Source: Aeromonas hydrophila subsp. hydrophila ATCC 7966 (GTDB taxonomy: Bacteria > Pseudomonadota > Gammaproteobacteria > Enterobacterales > Aeromonadaceae). From it: DNA of 64,000 nt. The notes under the pieces were generated by a model, which made no database searches, was not told where the DNA came from, and saw nothing but the letters and a program-made list of their open reading frames with translations. Below, piece after piece: positions 1 to 9,514 of the stretch (position 1 is the stretch's first letter; every line of letters starts with the position of its first letter). Where the stretch lies: NCBI RefSeq assembly GCF_000014805.1, contig NC_008570.1:4372501-4436500 (forward strand), read 5' to 3'. The position numbers were made by a program, and so were the translations under genes.

Positions 1-2
1 TC

Positions 3-614
3 CCCTTCTTTACCGCCAGAGCCACCGGGATGGAAAAAGCTGTCCCTATTCTCTGGCTGGAGCGGGCTGCCCTTGCCACACTGTGGCTCACCCTGGTGAG
101 CTGGCTACTGCTGCCCACCCCATGGGTCACCAGCCTCTACCTGCTTCCTCTATATATAGTGGCGGCTGTTTTGCACTTGTGGCGCCAATTGCGTTGGCGG
201 CTGCCTTCCACTCTTGGCCAACCCCTCTTGTGGTCGCTGCACCTCGCCTACCTGTTTATTCCTCTCGGCCTGCTCGCCCTTGGTGCTCTGGCGGCTGGCC
301 TGCCCATCAGCTTGTCGCTGGCCAGCCACCTGCTCAGTGCCGGCTGCATGGGGACCATGATCCTGGGGATGATAGCCCGGGTCTCTCTTGGTCATAGCGG
401 CCGGGCCTTGCAGGTGGGGCGCAGGATCCAGTGCGCTTTCGCGCTGGTGATCATGGCGGCCCTGATCCGGGTTCTGATCCCGCTGCTTTGGCCGGCCTAT
501 ACCCTACACGGCTGGAACCTGAGCGGCCTGGCCTGGAGCCTGGCGTATGGTCTGTTTGTCTGGGTCTATGCTCCCATATTGACCAGCCCCCGGGCTGATG
601 GACGTCCAGGCTGA
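3..614 (+). CDS. NnrS family membrane protein, C-terminal part
   Basis: The frame is open to the left edge, so this is the C-terminal part of a longer gene that begins outside the window. It starts with PFFTARATG, a motif I associate with NnrS proteins, followed by at least five hydrophobic segments and the conserved MIARVSLGHSGR loop. NnrS proteins are haem- and copper-containing inner-membrane proteins linked to nitric oxide and nitrosative stress. The gene converges on the regulator that ends at 623. An ATG at 30 lies inside the conserved region and is not taken as the start. Confidence 0.8.
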   Translation, partial: PFFTARATGMEKAVPILWLERAALATLWLTLVSWLLLPTPWVTSLYLLPLYIVAAVLHLWRQLRWRLPSTLGQPLLWSLHLAYLFIPLGLLALGALAAGLPISLSLASHLLSAGCMGTMILGMIARVSLGHSGRALQVGRRIQCAFALVIMAALIRVLIPLLWPAYTLHGWNLSGLAWSLAYGLFVWVYAPILTSPRADGRPG

Positions 615-622
615 CCCAGGGG

Positions 623-1192
623 TCAAGATCTGCTGACCGGATAGTGGATTAGATTGTGGAAGATGGCAGGAGCCACTCCCAGATTGCGATAGCCATGGGG
701 GCGGTCGGCCGCGAAACGTACCGCCTCCCCCTGCGTCAATGAGCGCCACTCCCCTTCCACCAGCACTTCCATCAGGCCGCTGATGACGATGACATGCTCG
801 GTCACCCCGGGTTCATGGGGTTCTGATTCTCGCTGATAGCCGGGCAACAGAGTCAGCTCAAACAGTTCGAATCCAAAGCGCCCCTCATAAGGGAAGAGAG
901 GGGCGACCTGCATGCCCTCTCCCGCCGGCTGCTGGCGAATCGCATCTGCGGTGCGATAGAGCACTTCCCCCTGCTCTGCCGGAGTCGGCTCGATGAAGCT
1001 GGAGAAAGAAACTCGAAAGCCGGTGGCAATCTTCCACAGGGTGGCCACCGTCGGGCTCGACTCCCCCCGTTCAATCTGGCCCAGCATGGCCTTGCTCACT
1101 CCCGTCTCCCGCGCCGCTACATCCAGGCTCCAGCCCAGCTCGCTGCGCAAGCCCTTCAGACGTTGGGCCAGATGCTGATTCATCTCTTGCAT
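623..1192 (-). CDS. XRE family regulator with C-terminal cupin domain
   Basis: The protein is 189 aa. An N-terminal helix-turn-helix (LDVAARETGVSKAMLGQIERG, about residues 20-45) is followed by a cupin barrel with HEPGVTEHVIV and HGYRN. The ATG at 1192 is chosen because AGAGG lies just upstream; the open frame extends further but runs through the divergent operators. XRE-cupin proteins are usually local regulators that sense a small molecule through the barrel. It is divergent from the BenE-type transporter, with two identical-type operators between them, so control of both genes is inferred. Confidence 0.85.
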   Translation of the reverse strand: MQEMNQHLAQRLKGLRSELGWSLDVAARETGVSKAMLGQIERGESSPTVATLWKIATGFRVSFSSFIEPTPAEQGEVLYRTADAIRQQPAGEGMQVAPLFPYEGRFGFELFELTLLPGYQRESEPHEPGVTEHVIVISGLMEVLVEGEWRSLTQGEAVRFAADRPHGYRNLGVAPAIFHNLIHYPVSRS

Positions 1193-1225
1193 GACTGCCT
1201 CTTTGTTGTGCTTGCTTGAATCGCC

Positions 1226-1245
1226 TTGTGCGCTATAACGCACAA
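1226..1245. promoter_or_regulatory. Operator 1, perfect inverted repeat
   Basis: TTGTGCG-CTATAA-CGCACAA is a perfect 7-6-7 inverted repeat in the divergent region between the XRE-cupin regulator and benE. A second copy lies exactly 40 bp further on. It is the probable binding site of the XRE-cupin protein; the protein-site link is inferred from position. Confidence 0.7.
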
Positions 1246-1265
1246 CGATATAGTCTGAAGCAATA

Positions 1266-1285
1266 TTGTACGTAATAACGCACAA
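1266..1285. promoter_or_regulatory. Operator 2, near-perfect inverted repeat
   Basis: TTGTACG-TAATAA-CGCACAA repeats operator 1 with one mismatch in the left arm and the same 6-bp spacer. It lies 29 bp before the benE start codon. The 40-bp centre-to-centre distance (about four helical turns) puts both sites on one face of the DNA. Confidence 0.7.
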
Positions 1286-1313
1286 ACCGTCACAACCCCA
1301 CAAGGACGTCACC

Positions 1314-2465
1314 ATGCCCTTTGCCCTTCCTCATCTGGTCGCCGGCTTCATCGCCGTGATGGTCGGCTATACCAGTTCGGTCATCCTGATCATTCAGGCA
1401 GCCACGGCAGCGGGGGCCGATGCAGCCCAGCTTGCGTCCTGGCTATGGACGCTGGGCATTGGCATGGGTATCAGCTGCATCGGCCTCTCCCTCTATTATC
1501 GCATCCCTGTCTTGACCGCCTGGTCGACCCCGGGTGCCGCCCTGCTCATCACCAGCCTGGGTCACTTCACCCTGGCCGAGGCCATCGGCGCCTTCGTTAT
1601 CTCTTCTCTGCTGATCACCCTGTGCGGCATCAGCGGCTGGTTCGATCGGCTGATGCGTCATATCCCAGCCCAGCTGGCGGCGGCCATGCTGGCCGGGGTA
1701 TTGCTCAAGTTCGGGCTGGATCTGTTCAAGGTCGCCCCGGCAGATCCCTTGCTGCTCGGCAGCCTGCTGCTGGCGTTCCTGCTCGGCCGTCATCTCTGGC
1801 CACGCTATACCATGGTGCTGGTACTGGCGACCGGCATTCTCATCTGCCTGCTGAGAGGCCAGCTGCAGCTTGACACCATCCACTGGCAACTGGCCGGCCC
1901 GGTCATGACCTGGCCAGAGTTTTCCCTTGGTGCCCTGTTCGGCATTGCCTTGCCACTGTTCATCGTCACCATGACCTCCCAGAACATGCCGGGCATTACC
2001 ATTTTGCGGGCCCACGGCTATCAGCCCGCCACCTCATCCCTCATCACCTGGACCGGCCTCACCGGTCTGCTGCTGGCGCCCTTCGGCGGCTATGCCTTCA
2101 ACCTGGCGGCCATCACTGCGGCCATCTGCATGGGGAAAGAGGTGGATCCGGACGCCAACCGGCGCTGGCCCGCGGCAGTGTGGGCCGGCGGCTTCTACCT
2201 GCTGACTGGCTGTTTCGGGGCCACGGTGGCGGCGCTGTTCACGGCCTTCCCGGCGGCACTGGTGACCTGTGTCGCCGGGCTGGCGCTGCTCGGCACCATC
2301 GGCAGCAGCCTGCACACCGCATTGCAGCACGACGATGCCCGTGAGGCCGCCCTGCTGACCTTCATCATCACCGCCTCCGGCATCAGCCTGCTCGGCATCG
2401 GTGCCGCCTGCTGGGGACTGCTCGTCGGCATCATCCTCTATCAAGTCAACCAGCGGAGAAACTGA
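1314..2465 (+). CDS. benE: BenE family (benzoate/H+ symporter type) transporter
   Basis: The protein is 383 aa and almost entirely hydrophobic, with 11-12 probable membrane segments. It begins MPFALPHLVAGFIAVMVGY. Conserved BenE blocks include AWSTPGAALL, MTSQNMPG and AAICMGKEVDPD. The ATG at 1314 is preceded by AAGGA at 8 nt; the open frame upstream runs through the operators and is not used. BenE proteins import benzoate or related compounds with protons, but no benzoate catabolic genes are visible here, so the true substrate is open. It is probably controlled by the divergent XRE-cupin regulator. Confidence 0.85.
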   Translation: MPFALPHLVAGFIAVMVGYTSSVILIIQAATAAGADAAQLASWLWTLGIGMGISCIGLSLYYRIPVLTAWSTPGAALLITSLGHFTLAEAIGAFVISSLLITLCGISGWFDRLMRHIPAQLAAAMLAGVLLKFGLDLFKVAPADPLLLGSLLLAFLLGRHLWPRYTMVLVLATGILICLLRGQLQLDTIHWQLAGPVMTWPEFSLGALFGIALPLFIVTMTSQNMPGITILRAHGYQPATSSLITWTGLTGLLLAPFGGYAFNLAAITAAICMGKEVDPDANRRWPAAVWAGGFYLLTGCFGATVAALFTAFPAALVTCVAGLALLGTIGSSLHTALQHDDAREAALLTFIITASGISLLGIGAACWGLLVGIILYQVNQRRN

Positions 2466-2615
2466 CCTGACCATCTGGGGAGCCCCCCGTGAGACACCGC
2501 ACATAATTCAGAAAAATTGGTTCACAGCTGAAACTAATTGCCATTAAGTGGTGTCGAGGCACTTCTTCTTCCCCGATGCGTGCCTCATGTCAGACTCATA
2601 AACTGGAGAATAATA

Positions 2616-3680
2616 ATGAGGAATCAGGCTGTCATTTTGTTACTGGCACTGCTGGGCGCCACCACCGCCCACGCTGCCGACACCGATCGGGAACTGGCCC
2701 GCCAGCTCGCGCTGCAGCAGAAAAACCTGCTGCCGCTCCTGAGCAATCAGGAGTACCAGAGCCCGCTGCCCAACTTGTTGCAAAAGGCCAGTCCGCGCCT
2801 GAAACGCCAGGCTCGGGATGCCAACCAGGCAGCCATCAGCCGGCAAGGGCTGGACGGCGAGGTCAAGGAGCTGATGCAGCTGCGACTGGCCAACCCGGAA
2901 CAGGCCGCCGCGCTGCAGCAGGGTGTCGAGCCGCTGGTCGCCTATGTACCGAGCGGCGATGAGAAGAGCTGGAGCGCCATCGAAGCCTTCGACAGCGCCG
3001 GCAACCCCGTCTATCTGGATGTGGACAAGGCACCGGCCCGTCCGGTCCTGGTCGTGGAAGCTGATCCCGTCAAGGCCAAGAACGCCGGCCTCAAGGTGAT
3101 CCGCAAGGCGCTGGCTGCCGCCGATATGCAGGTGGCTCCCCGTGCGGCTGCCAGCACGGCACCACTCAAGACCAGCATCCTGAAGAAAATTCGGTTGAAG
3201 GATGATCAGGAGCCCTGGCTGTTGGGTGCGGCCGAGGTGTATGCGGTGGTCGCAGGGGTCAATCCCAGCCGGGATGAGCCCGTGGTCGATATCGTCGACA
3301 TGCCCTATCTCGACTATGACAACACCGACTACACCCCCAACCAGATCCTGGTTTACTGGGATCGCTATCGCTGGGGTGCCGTCGACATCGTCATGATGGA
3401 GCAGGACGACAACGTCAACTACAAGGAGTTGAGCGGCCTGTTCATCGATGCCCTCAAGCTGGCCTTCACGGCTGGCGGCGTGCCCGAGGCACTGCCCTTC
3501 CTCGATCTCGGCGGTCGCATCGTCAAGGCGCTGCCCGACTCCTGGATGACCAACAACGATGACTATCTGGATACCTTCTACACCCTGGAGCAGGACCAGA
3601 GCTATCACCAGTATCCCGGCGCCGCCGGCAATGCGGTGATCGATCTCGAACCCAAAGAGATCGCCCCTACCAGACCCTGA
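2616..3680 (+). CDS. Secreted protein, DUF3103-like
   Basis: The protein is 354 aa with a clear signal peptide (MRNQAVILLLALLGATTAHA). The ATG at 2616 has GGAGAA just upstream, and the signal peptide starts there. The mature part is acidic. It has a central YVPSGDEKSW...FDSAGNPVYLD block and a C-terminal part with DMPYLDYDNTDY and YWDRYRWG. It resembles proteins annotated DUF3103 in Vibrio and Aeromonas; this is from memory and unchecked. No catalytic motif is recognised. It stands alone and ends at a strong terminator shared with metF. Confidence 0.65.
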   Translation: MRNQAVILLLALLGATTAHAADTDRELARQLALQQKNLLPLLSNQEYQSPLPNLLQKASPRLKRQARDANQAAISRQGLDGEVKELMQLRLANPEQAAALQQGVEPLVAYVPSGDEKSWSAIEAFDSAGNPVYLDVDKAPARPVLVVEADPVKAKNAGLKVIRKALAAADMQVAPRAAASTAPLKTSILKKIRLKDDQEPWLLGAAEVYAVVAGVNPSRDEPVVDIVDMPYLDYDNTDYTPNQILVYWDRYRWGAVDIVMMEQDDNVNYKELSGLFIDALKLAFTAGGVPEALPFLDLGGRIVKALPDSWMTNNDDYLDTFYTLEQDQSYHQYPGAAGNAVIDLEPKEIAPTRP

Positions 3681-3694
3681 TTGGTCGCCATAAC

Positions 3695-3728
3695 AAAAAA
3701 GCCAATGAGCGACTCATTGGCTTTTTTT
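3695..3728. terminator. Bidirectional terminator between DUF3103-like gene and metF
   Basis: AAAAAAGCCAATGAG-CGA-CTCATTGGC followed by seven T. The A run on the left makes it work in both directions, ending the DUF3103-like gene and the convergent metF. Confidence 0.9.
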
Positions 3729-3742
3729 GTGCCCGCGATCCG

Positions 3743-4675
<933 letters not shown>

Positions 4676-4682
4676 TCAAAAC

Positions 4683-4714
4683 GGATGTTTGGACGTCTAA
4701 ACGTCTTTCTATCT
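4683..4714. promoter_or_regulatory. MetJ operator (tandem metboxes)
   Basis: Consecutive 8-bp units are GGATGTTT, GGACGTCT, AAACGTCT and TTCTATCT. The two central units match the metbox consensus AGACGTCT at 7 and 6 of 8 positions, and the outer ones are weaker. The site lies directly upstream of metF, as expected for MetJ. Confidence 0.85.
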
Positions 4715-4843
4715 TTATGAGAAAATGGCACAAAGTCAACACTGTTTTACAGCAAGAGGAAGGCCGCCGATTTTTATTTGGCAATAAAGCCAAAGTAACG
4801 ATTGGCACCCCATCCCAAAATCCGGCGAGTCGCGTTATGATGA

Positions 4844-4911
4844 ACGCAGATCGTCCTGGACGTTCTGAATCTGCGTGTGATTGTTTGGCCGGAGGTTTCT
4901 CCGGCCCCTTT
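4844..4911 (+). promoter_or_regulatory. Two-hairpin leader ending in a terminator-like stem, upstream of the acetyltransferase gene
   Basis: The first inverted repeat is ACGCAGAT (4844-4851) with ATCTGCGT (4869-4876). The second is GGCCGGAG-GTTT-CTCCGGCC (4887-4906), followed by CCCCTTTT. The second stem looks like an intrinsic terminator, yet it lies 57 bp before the start codon of the next gene. It could be an attenuator or the end of a small RNA. The rest of the 4640-4967 intergenic region holds the MetJ boxes and no credible ORF. Confidence 0.5.
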
Positions 4912-4967
4912 TCAACCTCTTCCCCTTCCTGCCGATAACCAATTGAACCATTCGCAGGAGCATCATC

Positions 4968-5759
4968 ATGGACACCCACCCCGGCTTTGCCACCGACTTG
5001 CTGTTCGATCGCTATCAAGGCAACGTGGTCGACCATGAGCAGTTCTGGGCCGTGCGCACCCCCGATGCTCCTGATTACTACTTCGGCAACTATCTGCTGC
5101 TTCCCTTTCCCCCCAGCGATCACGACAAGGGCTGGCTCGAGGCCAGTTTCGACAAGCTGATCGGGCAGGATCCCCGGGTCAGACACCGCACCTTCCAGTG
5201 GCCTCTCGCGGCCGGCCAGAACAGCCGGGTCGCCGGCTTCGTGGCGGCGGGATACCAGTACATGGAGTGCGTGGTGCTGGCACTGGAGGCCACCGACTGG
5301 CAACCGCCAGCCGCGACGGTGGCTGCGCGCCCCTTTACCCCGGCCGACTGGGACGAGTGGCTGGCCTTTGAACTGGAAGAGCGGGATCCCGGTCACTCGG
5401 AACAGAGCTACCTGCCCTATCTGCAGTCACGCCGCCAGTTGTACGAGGCGATGATCGGGGACGGGCTGGGTCAGTGGTGGGGGATCTGGCAGCAGGAGCA
5501 GCTGGTCGCCAGTTGCGGCCTCTTCTTCACCGATACTCTGGGCCGCTTCCAGCTGGTGCGCACAAGGCAGGCATGGCGCAATCAGGGGTTGTGCCGCCAG
5601 CTGCTGAGCCAGGTTGCCAGACACGGGCTGACGCGGGTCGACCGGCTCATCATAGTGGCCGACGAGCACTATCACGCCCAGCGCGTCTATCGCTCGCTCG
5701 GGTTCGCCCCGGTGGCCCGCATCGGCAGCCTCTGCCGCTGGCCCCACCCGGTGCAGTAA
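4968..5759 (+). CDS. GNAT family acetyltransferase
   Basis: The protein is 263 aa. The C-terminal half has the GNAT pattern: LVRTRQAWRNQGLCRQLL is the acetyl-CoA loop region, and YHAQRVYRSLGF is the typical terminal Tyr/Phe block. The N-terminal half (about residues 1-110) carries FWAVRTPDAPDYYFGNYLLL and is not a standard GNAT core, so it may contribute substrate binding or a degenerate second GNAT lobe. CAGGAG precedes the ATG. The substrate is unknown. A two-hairpin leader precedes the gene and a bidirectional terminator follows. Confidence 0.75.
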   Translation: MDTHPGFATDLLFDRYQGNVVDHEQFWAVRTPDAPDYYFGNYLLLPFPPSDHDKGWLEASFDKLIGQDPRVRHRTFQWPLAAGQNSRVAGFVAAGYQYMECVVLALEATDWQPPAATVAARPFTPADWDEWLAFELEERDPGHSEQSYLPYLQSRRQLYEAMIGDGLGQWWGIWQQEQLVASCGLFFTDTLGRFQLVRTRQAWRNQGLCRQLLSQVARHGLTRVDRLIIVADEHYHAQRVYRSLGFAPVARIGSLCRWPHPVQ

Positions 5760-5782
5760 CGTCGCTGGCTGACAGCAAAGAA

Positions 5783-5810
5783 AACGGGAGGCTGATGCCT
5801 CCCGTTGTTT
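5783..5810. terminator. Bidirectional terminator
   Basis: AACGGGAGGC-TGAT-GCCTCCCGTT, a perfect 10-bp stem with A/T-rich flanks on both sides. It ends the acetyltransferase gene and the convergent binding-protein gene. Confidence 0.85.
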
Positions 5811-5822
5811 ATCTACCGGCAG

Positions 5823-7307
5823 CTATTGCTGCGGTGTTTCCAGCTCGTTGGAGAGCGCTTGCTCCACCTCGGCCGACGGAGCCGGCAACGGCGCGGCCGC
5901 CGCAGATGCCGCTGCGGCAGGCGTTGCTGACGGCGCCGGGGTGGCTGGTGTCTCTGTCACCGCCGGCGTCGCGGTGGATGCAGCGGCAGGAGGCTCGGTG
6001 GTCGCAGCGGCGGCCGAGACTGCGGGCGCGGCGGCCGGGACGTCACACTGGCAATCGGCTCCCTTCACCTTGTTGCCCTGATGAGGCGGATACCAGCCCT
6101 TCAGGCCCTGCTCCAGCCGATCGGCTGCCGCCTTGGGCTCCATCTTGCCGAGCAGAACAGCCTGACTCACTTCGGCCAGCTCGTCCCCCAGCTTGGGCGT
6201 ACCACGGGAGAGGATCTGGGTGGCCACCCGGATGGTGGAGTCGCACTGATCCCGCCACTCCATCATCTCCTTCGCCGCCGGGTTGGTGACCTCGAAGAAG
6301 TGGTTGGAGAGGGAGAAGAAGCCGGGCAGCGAGTTGGTATAGAGCTCGGCAAACTGGGGCGTGGTCAGCCACTGCAAGAAGGCCATGGCCGCCTCCTTGT
6401 TCTTGCTGGCCGGGTTCATCCCCATCCCGATGTCGGTGTGATCGGTAAAGAAGCAGCCATCGCCCTGTTTTGCCACGGGCGGGCGCATCACGCCAAAGTC
6501 CACCTTGCCGGTGAAGGGGGCGATCTCCCAGGAACCCGCCACGTAGAAGGCGGCCTTGCCCGAGGTGAACAGTTCGTTGGTCGCGGCATAGTCGCGGCTC
6601 TCGCCCCCTTCGCCGAGGTAGGGACGCCAGCGCGCCAGCTCCTCGAACACCTTGACGTAGGGTGGGTTGTCAAAACGCTCCTGCCCCCCGATCAACGCCA
6701 GTCGACCATCCTCCCCCTTCCAGTAGTTGGGGCCTATGTTCTGAAAACCGAGCTCGGAGGATACCCAGCTTTCCGAGCCGCTCATGGCGAGCGGCACATA
6801 GCGGCCATCGGCCTTCACCTTGTCCAGCGCAGCAAAGAAGGCATCCCGGGTTTGCGGCACGCTCAGCCCCAGCTCACTGAAAATCTTCTTGTTGTAGAAG
6901 AAGCCATGAATCACCGAGGCCATGGGCACGCAGAAGGTCTGGGCGCCGGAGTCGGTCTGCCAGGGTGACTGGGCAAAACTTGGGAAGTTCTCCATCCCCG
7001 ACATCTCGGTCAACTCCGCCAGGTGGCCCGCCTTGAACAGGGCTAGGGAGTCATCGAACGGCCGGCAGGTGATGAGATCCCCCGCCTTGTCCTCTTTCAG
7101 ACTGGCCCACAGGGTCGGCATGTAGTCGACGTTCTGCACCCCATTGAACTTCACCTGGATGCCCGGGTGGGAGGCCTCGAAGGCAGGAATGATCTTCTGC
7201 TCCCACAAGGCCTTGTCATCAATCCGCCAGCTCTCGATCACCAGCTCGCTGGCCATCAGCTGACCACACAACAGGAGACTCAGGGCCCCGATCCACTTGT
7301 TAGACAT
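5823..7307 (-). CDS. Periplasmic substrate-binding protein (family 1, sugar type) with Ala/Pro-rich tail
   Basis: The protein is 494 aa with a signal peptide (MSNKWIGALSLLLCGQLMAS). Residues about 20-410 are a family-1 extracellular solute-binding protein (SWRIDDKALWEQKIIPAFEA, FFYNKKIF, AFYVAGSWEI, FLQWLTTPQFAELY). From about residue 417 a CQC motif is followed by some 70 residues almost wholly of Ala, Pro, Thr and Ser. No ABC permease or ATPase adjoins it. The gene starts 8 bp after the chemoreceptor gene, so the two are probably one operon, and the protein may deliver ligand to that receptor. Mature length exceeds the family norm because of the tail. Confidence 0.8.
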   Translation of the reverse strand: MSNKWIGALSLLLCGQLMASELVIESWRIDDKALWEQKIIPAFEASHPGIQVKFNGVQNVDYMPTLWASLKEDKAGDLITCRPFDDSLALFKAGHLAELTEMSGMENFPSFAQSPWQTDSGAQTFCVPMASVIHGFFYNKKIFSELGLSVPQTRDAFFAALDKVKADGRYVPLAMSGSESWVSSELGFQNIGPNYWKGEDGRLALIGGQERFDNPPYVKVFEELARWRPYLGEGGESRDYAATNELFTSGKAAFYVAGSWEIAPFTGKVDFGVMRPPVAKQGDGCFFTDHTDIGMGMNPASKNKEAAMAFLQWLTTPQFAELYTNSLPGFFSLSNHFFEVTNPAAKEMMEWRDQCDSTIRVATQILSRGTPKLGDELAEVSQAVLLGKMEPKAAADRLEQGLKGWYPPHQGNKVKGADCQCDVPAAAPAVSAAAATTEPPAAASTATPAVTETPATPAPSATPAAAASAAAAPLPAPSAEVEQALSNELETPQQ

Positions 7308-7315
7308 AAGCCCTC

Positions 7316-9295
7316 CTAAACCTTGAAATGTGCGATCAATTGCTGCTGCTTGGCGACCAGCTCCGCCAGCACTTCACTGCTGCCGGCCGACTCCCGCGCT
7401 TCCCGTTCGGTCTCGTAGGCTACCTCGGCGATGCCGGAGATATGGCGGGCCACCCCCTGGCTGACCGAGATCTGCTCCTGGGCGGCGTGCGCCACCTGAT
7501 CCGCCATCGCCTTGATGGCGCTCATCCGGTCGGCGATGGATTGCAGGGCCGCATCCATCTCCCGGGTCTGCTCGACACAGTTGTGGGTCTGCTCCTGACT
7601 GCGCCCCATCACCTCCACCACCAACTTGCTCGAGCTCTGCAGGTTCTCGATCATCGCCTGGATCTCTTCGGTCGAGGTCTGGGTCCGGTTGGCCAGTGCC
7701 CGTACCTCGTCTGCCACCACGGCGAAGCCACGACCGGCATCGCCGGCCCGTGCCGCCTCGATGGCGGCGTTCAGCGCCAGCAGGTTGGTCTGCTCGGCGA
7801 TGCTGCGGATCACGTCGAGGATGCTGCCGATGTTGTTGCTGAACTCACCCAGCTTGTAGGTGATGCCAACGGCTTCTTCCATGGCGCCTGCCAGTTGTTC
7901 CGTGATACGACGGGTGGTCGCCACCTTCTGGCGACCGCTGCGGGCTTCATCATCGGCCAGATCCACTTCCCGTTTGGTGCCATCGGTGGAACGGGCCACC
8001 TCGGTGGCACTCACCTCCAGCTCGGTGATGGCGGCAGCCACCTGATCAGTCTGGCTCTTCTGATCCTGTACCCGGGACACGGCCCTTTCGCTTATCTCGG
8101 CGGCGCGGCTCGCCTCCTCCACCAGATGGCGGGAGCCGGCATTGATCTGGGAGAGCAGCTCGCCGGTTTTGCCGGCCAGGGTATCGATGGAGCGGGAGAG
8201 TGCGCCGAATTCGCAGCTGCTGCGATAGTTGATGCGGCGGGTCATGTCCCCGGCCGCCATGTAGTCCAGCTCCTTGTTGATCATCTGCAGCGGACGCTGA
8301 ATGCTGCGCGCCGTGGTATAGCCGATGATGAGGGCGGCAGCAGCCGAGATGGCGGCCACCACCAGGATCCAGAAACTGGCGCTGCTGACCGCATCATCCG
8401 CCGTGGTGCGGCTCTGGCTGGCAATCGAGCCGGCCGACTGTCCCATCTCGTCGAGCAGGCCCAGGCTGTTGATCAGGCTGGCATCGAGCTGCTGATTGAG
8501 GGTCTGCAGCGAGGCGGCCAGCTGCTGGGCATTGCGCATGGTCGCCAGCAGCCCCTGCTGGCCGAGTGCCAGCTCCTGCATCCGGTCGAGGTTGGAGACG
8601 AAGCGCTGCTTCACGTCATCCGGTACCAGCACCCGATCGAGCCGTTTGCGGGCCATCTCGATGTCCTTGCTCAGCACCTTCTCCAGCTCGTTGAGATCGG
8701 TCTTGGCATCGGCCCGGCGAATGTTCTTCAGATCGCGCGCGATGCCCGAGGTGATGAGTTCAGCCTTGTTGCGCATGGAGCGTTTGCTGGCGGTCTGCTG
8801 CAGCAGCAGATCGGCAGCCCACTGGTAGGTGTCTTCCAGCCGGATGAAGGCAATCTCCAGCTTGTGGCGCTGATCCTGGGCATTGACCCATTGGCTGTGC
8901 TGGGAGAGCACCTGTTCAGCCAGGCCGTAGAACTGCTTGGTGGCGGTATCGACCTGCTGAAAACGAGAGCCGGCCTCAGCCACCCCGCTAAACCTGTCCA
9001 TCTCCTGACTCAGCTGACTGAAACGCGCCTGCTGCTCCTTGAACTGGCTGGCCAGTTGCGGCAGCTGGCTTGCATCCTCGTTGGTCCGGTAGACCAGCAC
9101 CCAGCGGTTGCTGTCCTGCAGGGCGCCTTTCAGGCCGGCCACCGCAATCACCAACGGGGTTGCCCGGTCGGAGACCTGTGACAAGCCGTCGTTGATGCCC
9201 CTGATCTTCAGGGTGCTGATCACACCCAGCAGGATCAACAGCAGCAGCATCAACACAAATCCGGCGATGATCCGCTGCACAATAGATAAACCCAT
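7316..9295 (-). CDS. Methyl-accepting chemotaxis protein
   Basis: The protein is 659 aa. A first membrane segment (residues 8-28) is followed by a periplasmic region of about 270 residues, a second membrane segment near 310-330, HAMP, and a cytoplasmic signalling domain with the conserved hairpin tip ([19 protein letters not shown]). The periplasmic region is predicted helical from its heptad-like Leu/Gln/Ala pattern and is longer than a four-helix Tar domain, so a helical bimodular (HBM) type is plausible. It is the first gene of a two-gene unit with the binding protein. The ligand is unknown. Confidence 0.93.
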   Translation of the reverse strand: MGLSIVQRIIAGFVLMLLLLILLGVISTLKIRGINDGLSQVSDRATPLVIAVAGLKGALQDSNRWVLVYRTNEDASQLPQLASQFKEQQARFSQLSQEMDRFSGVAEAGSRFQQVDTATKQFYGLAEQVLSQHSQWVNAQDQRHKLEIAFIRLEDTYQWAADLLLQQTASKRSMRNKAELITSGIARDLKNIRRADAKTDLNELEKVLSKDIEMARKRLDRVLVPDDVKQRFVSNLDRMQELALGQQGLLATMRNAQQLAASLQTLNQQLDASLINSLGLLDEMGQSAGSIASQSRTTADDAVSSASFWILVVAAISAAAALIIGYTTARSIQRPLQMINKELDYMAAGDMTRRINYRSSCEFGALSRSIDTLAGKTGELLSQINAGSRHLVEEASRAAEISERAVSRVQDQKSQTDQVAAAITELEVSATEVARSTDGTKREVDLADDEARSGRQKVATTRRITEQLAGAMEEAVGITYKLGEFSNNIGSILDVIRSIAEQTNLLALNAAIEAARAGDAGRGFAVVADEVRALANRTQTSTEEIQAMIENLQSSSKLVVEVMGRSQEQTHNCVEQTREMDAALQSIADRMSAIKAMADQVAHAAQEQISVSQGVARHISGIAEVAYETEREARESAGSSEVLAELVAKQQQLIAHFKV

Positions 9296-9436
9296 GGAGA
9301 CATCCTCACTCGTGGGGGAAAGGTAACGTGAACATAGACACTATCGGCACAAGGGGCGAATTATAGAGGGGAGACCGAGGGTATTTTATTGATCTATATG
9401 GGGTGGGATCACAGTTGACGGGGGACGCTTTGCGCG

Positions 9437-9462
9437 TAAAAGGGCCCGGACTGTGCCGGGCC
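9437..9462 (-). terminator. Terminator of ompW
   Basis: On the minus strand GGCCCGG-CACAGT-CCGGGCC is followed by CTTTTAC. It lies about 50 bp after the ompW stop codon. Confidence 0.75.
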
Positions 9463-9514
9463 AAAGAGACATGCTAGCTGTAACGGCCCGTGGGGGGGCC
9501 AACCCTGTGTCCTA

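Noticed and set aside
1266..1313. Upstream TTG start for benE
   Set aside because: It would translate operator 2, and the ATG at 1314 has a proper ribosome site and the conserved N-terminus.
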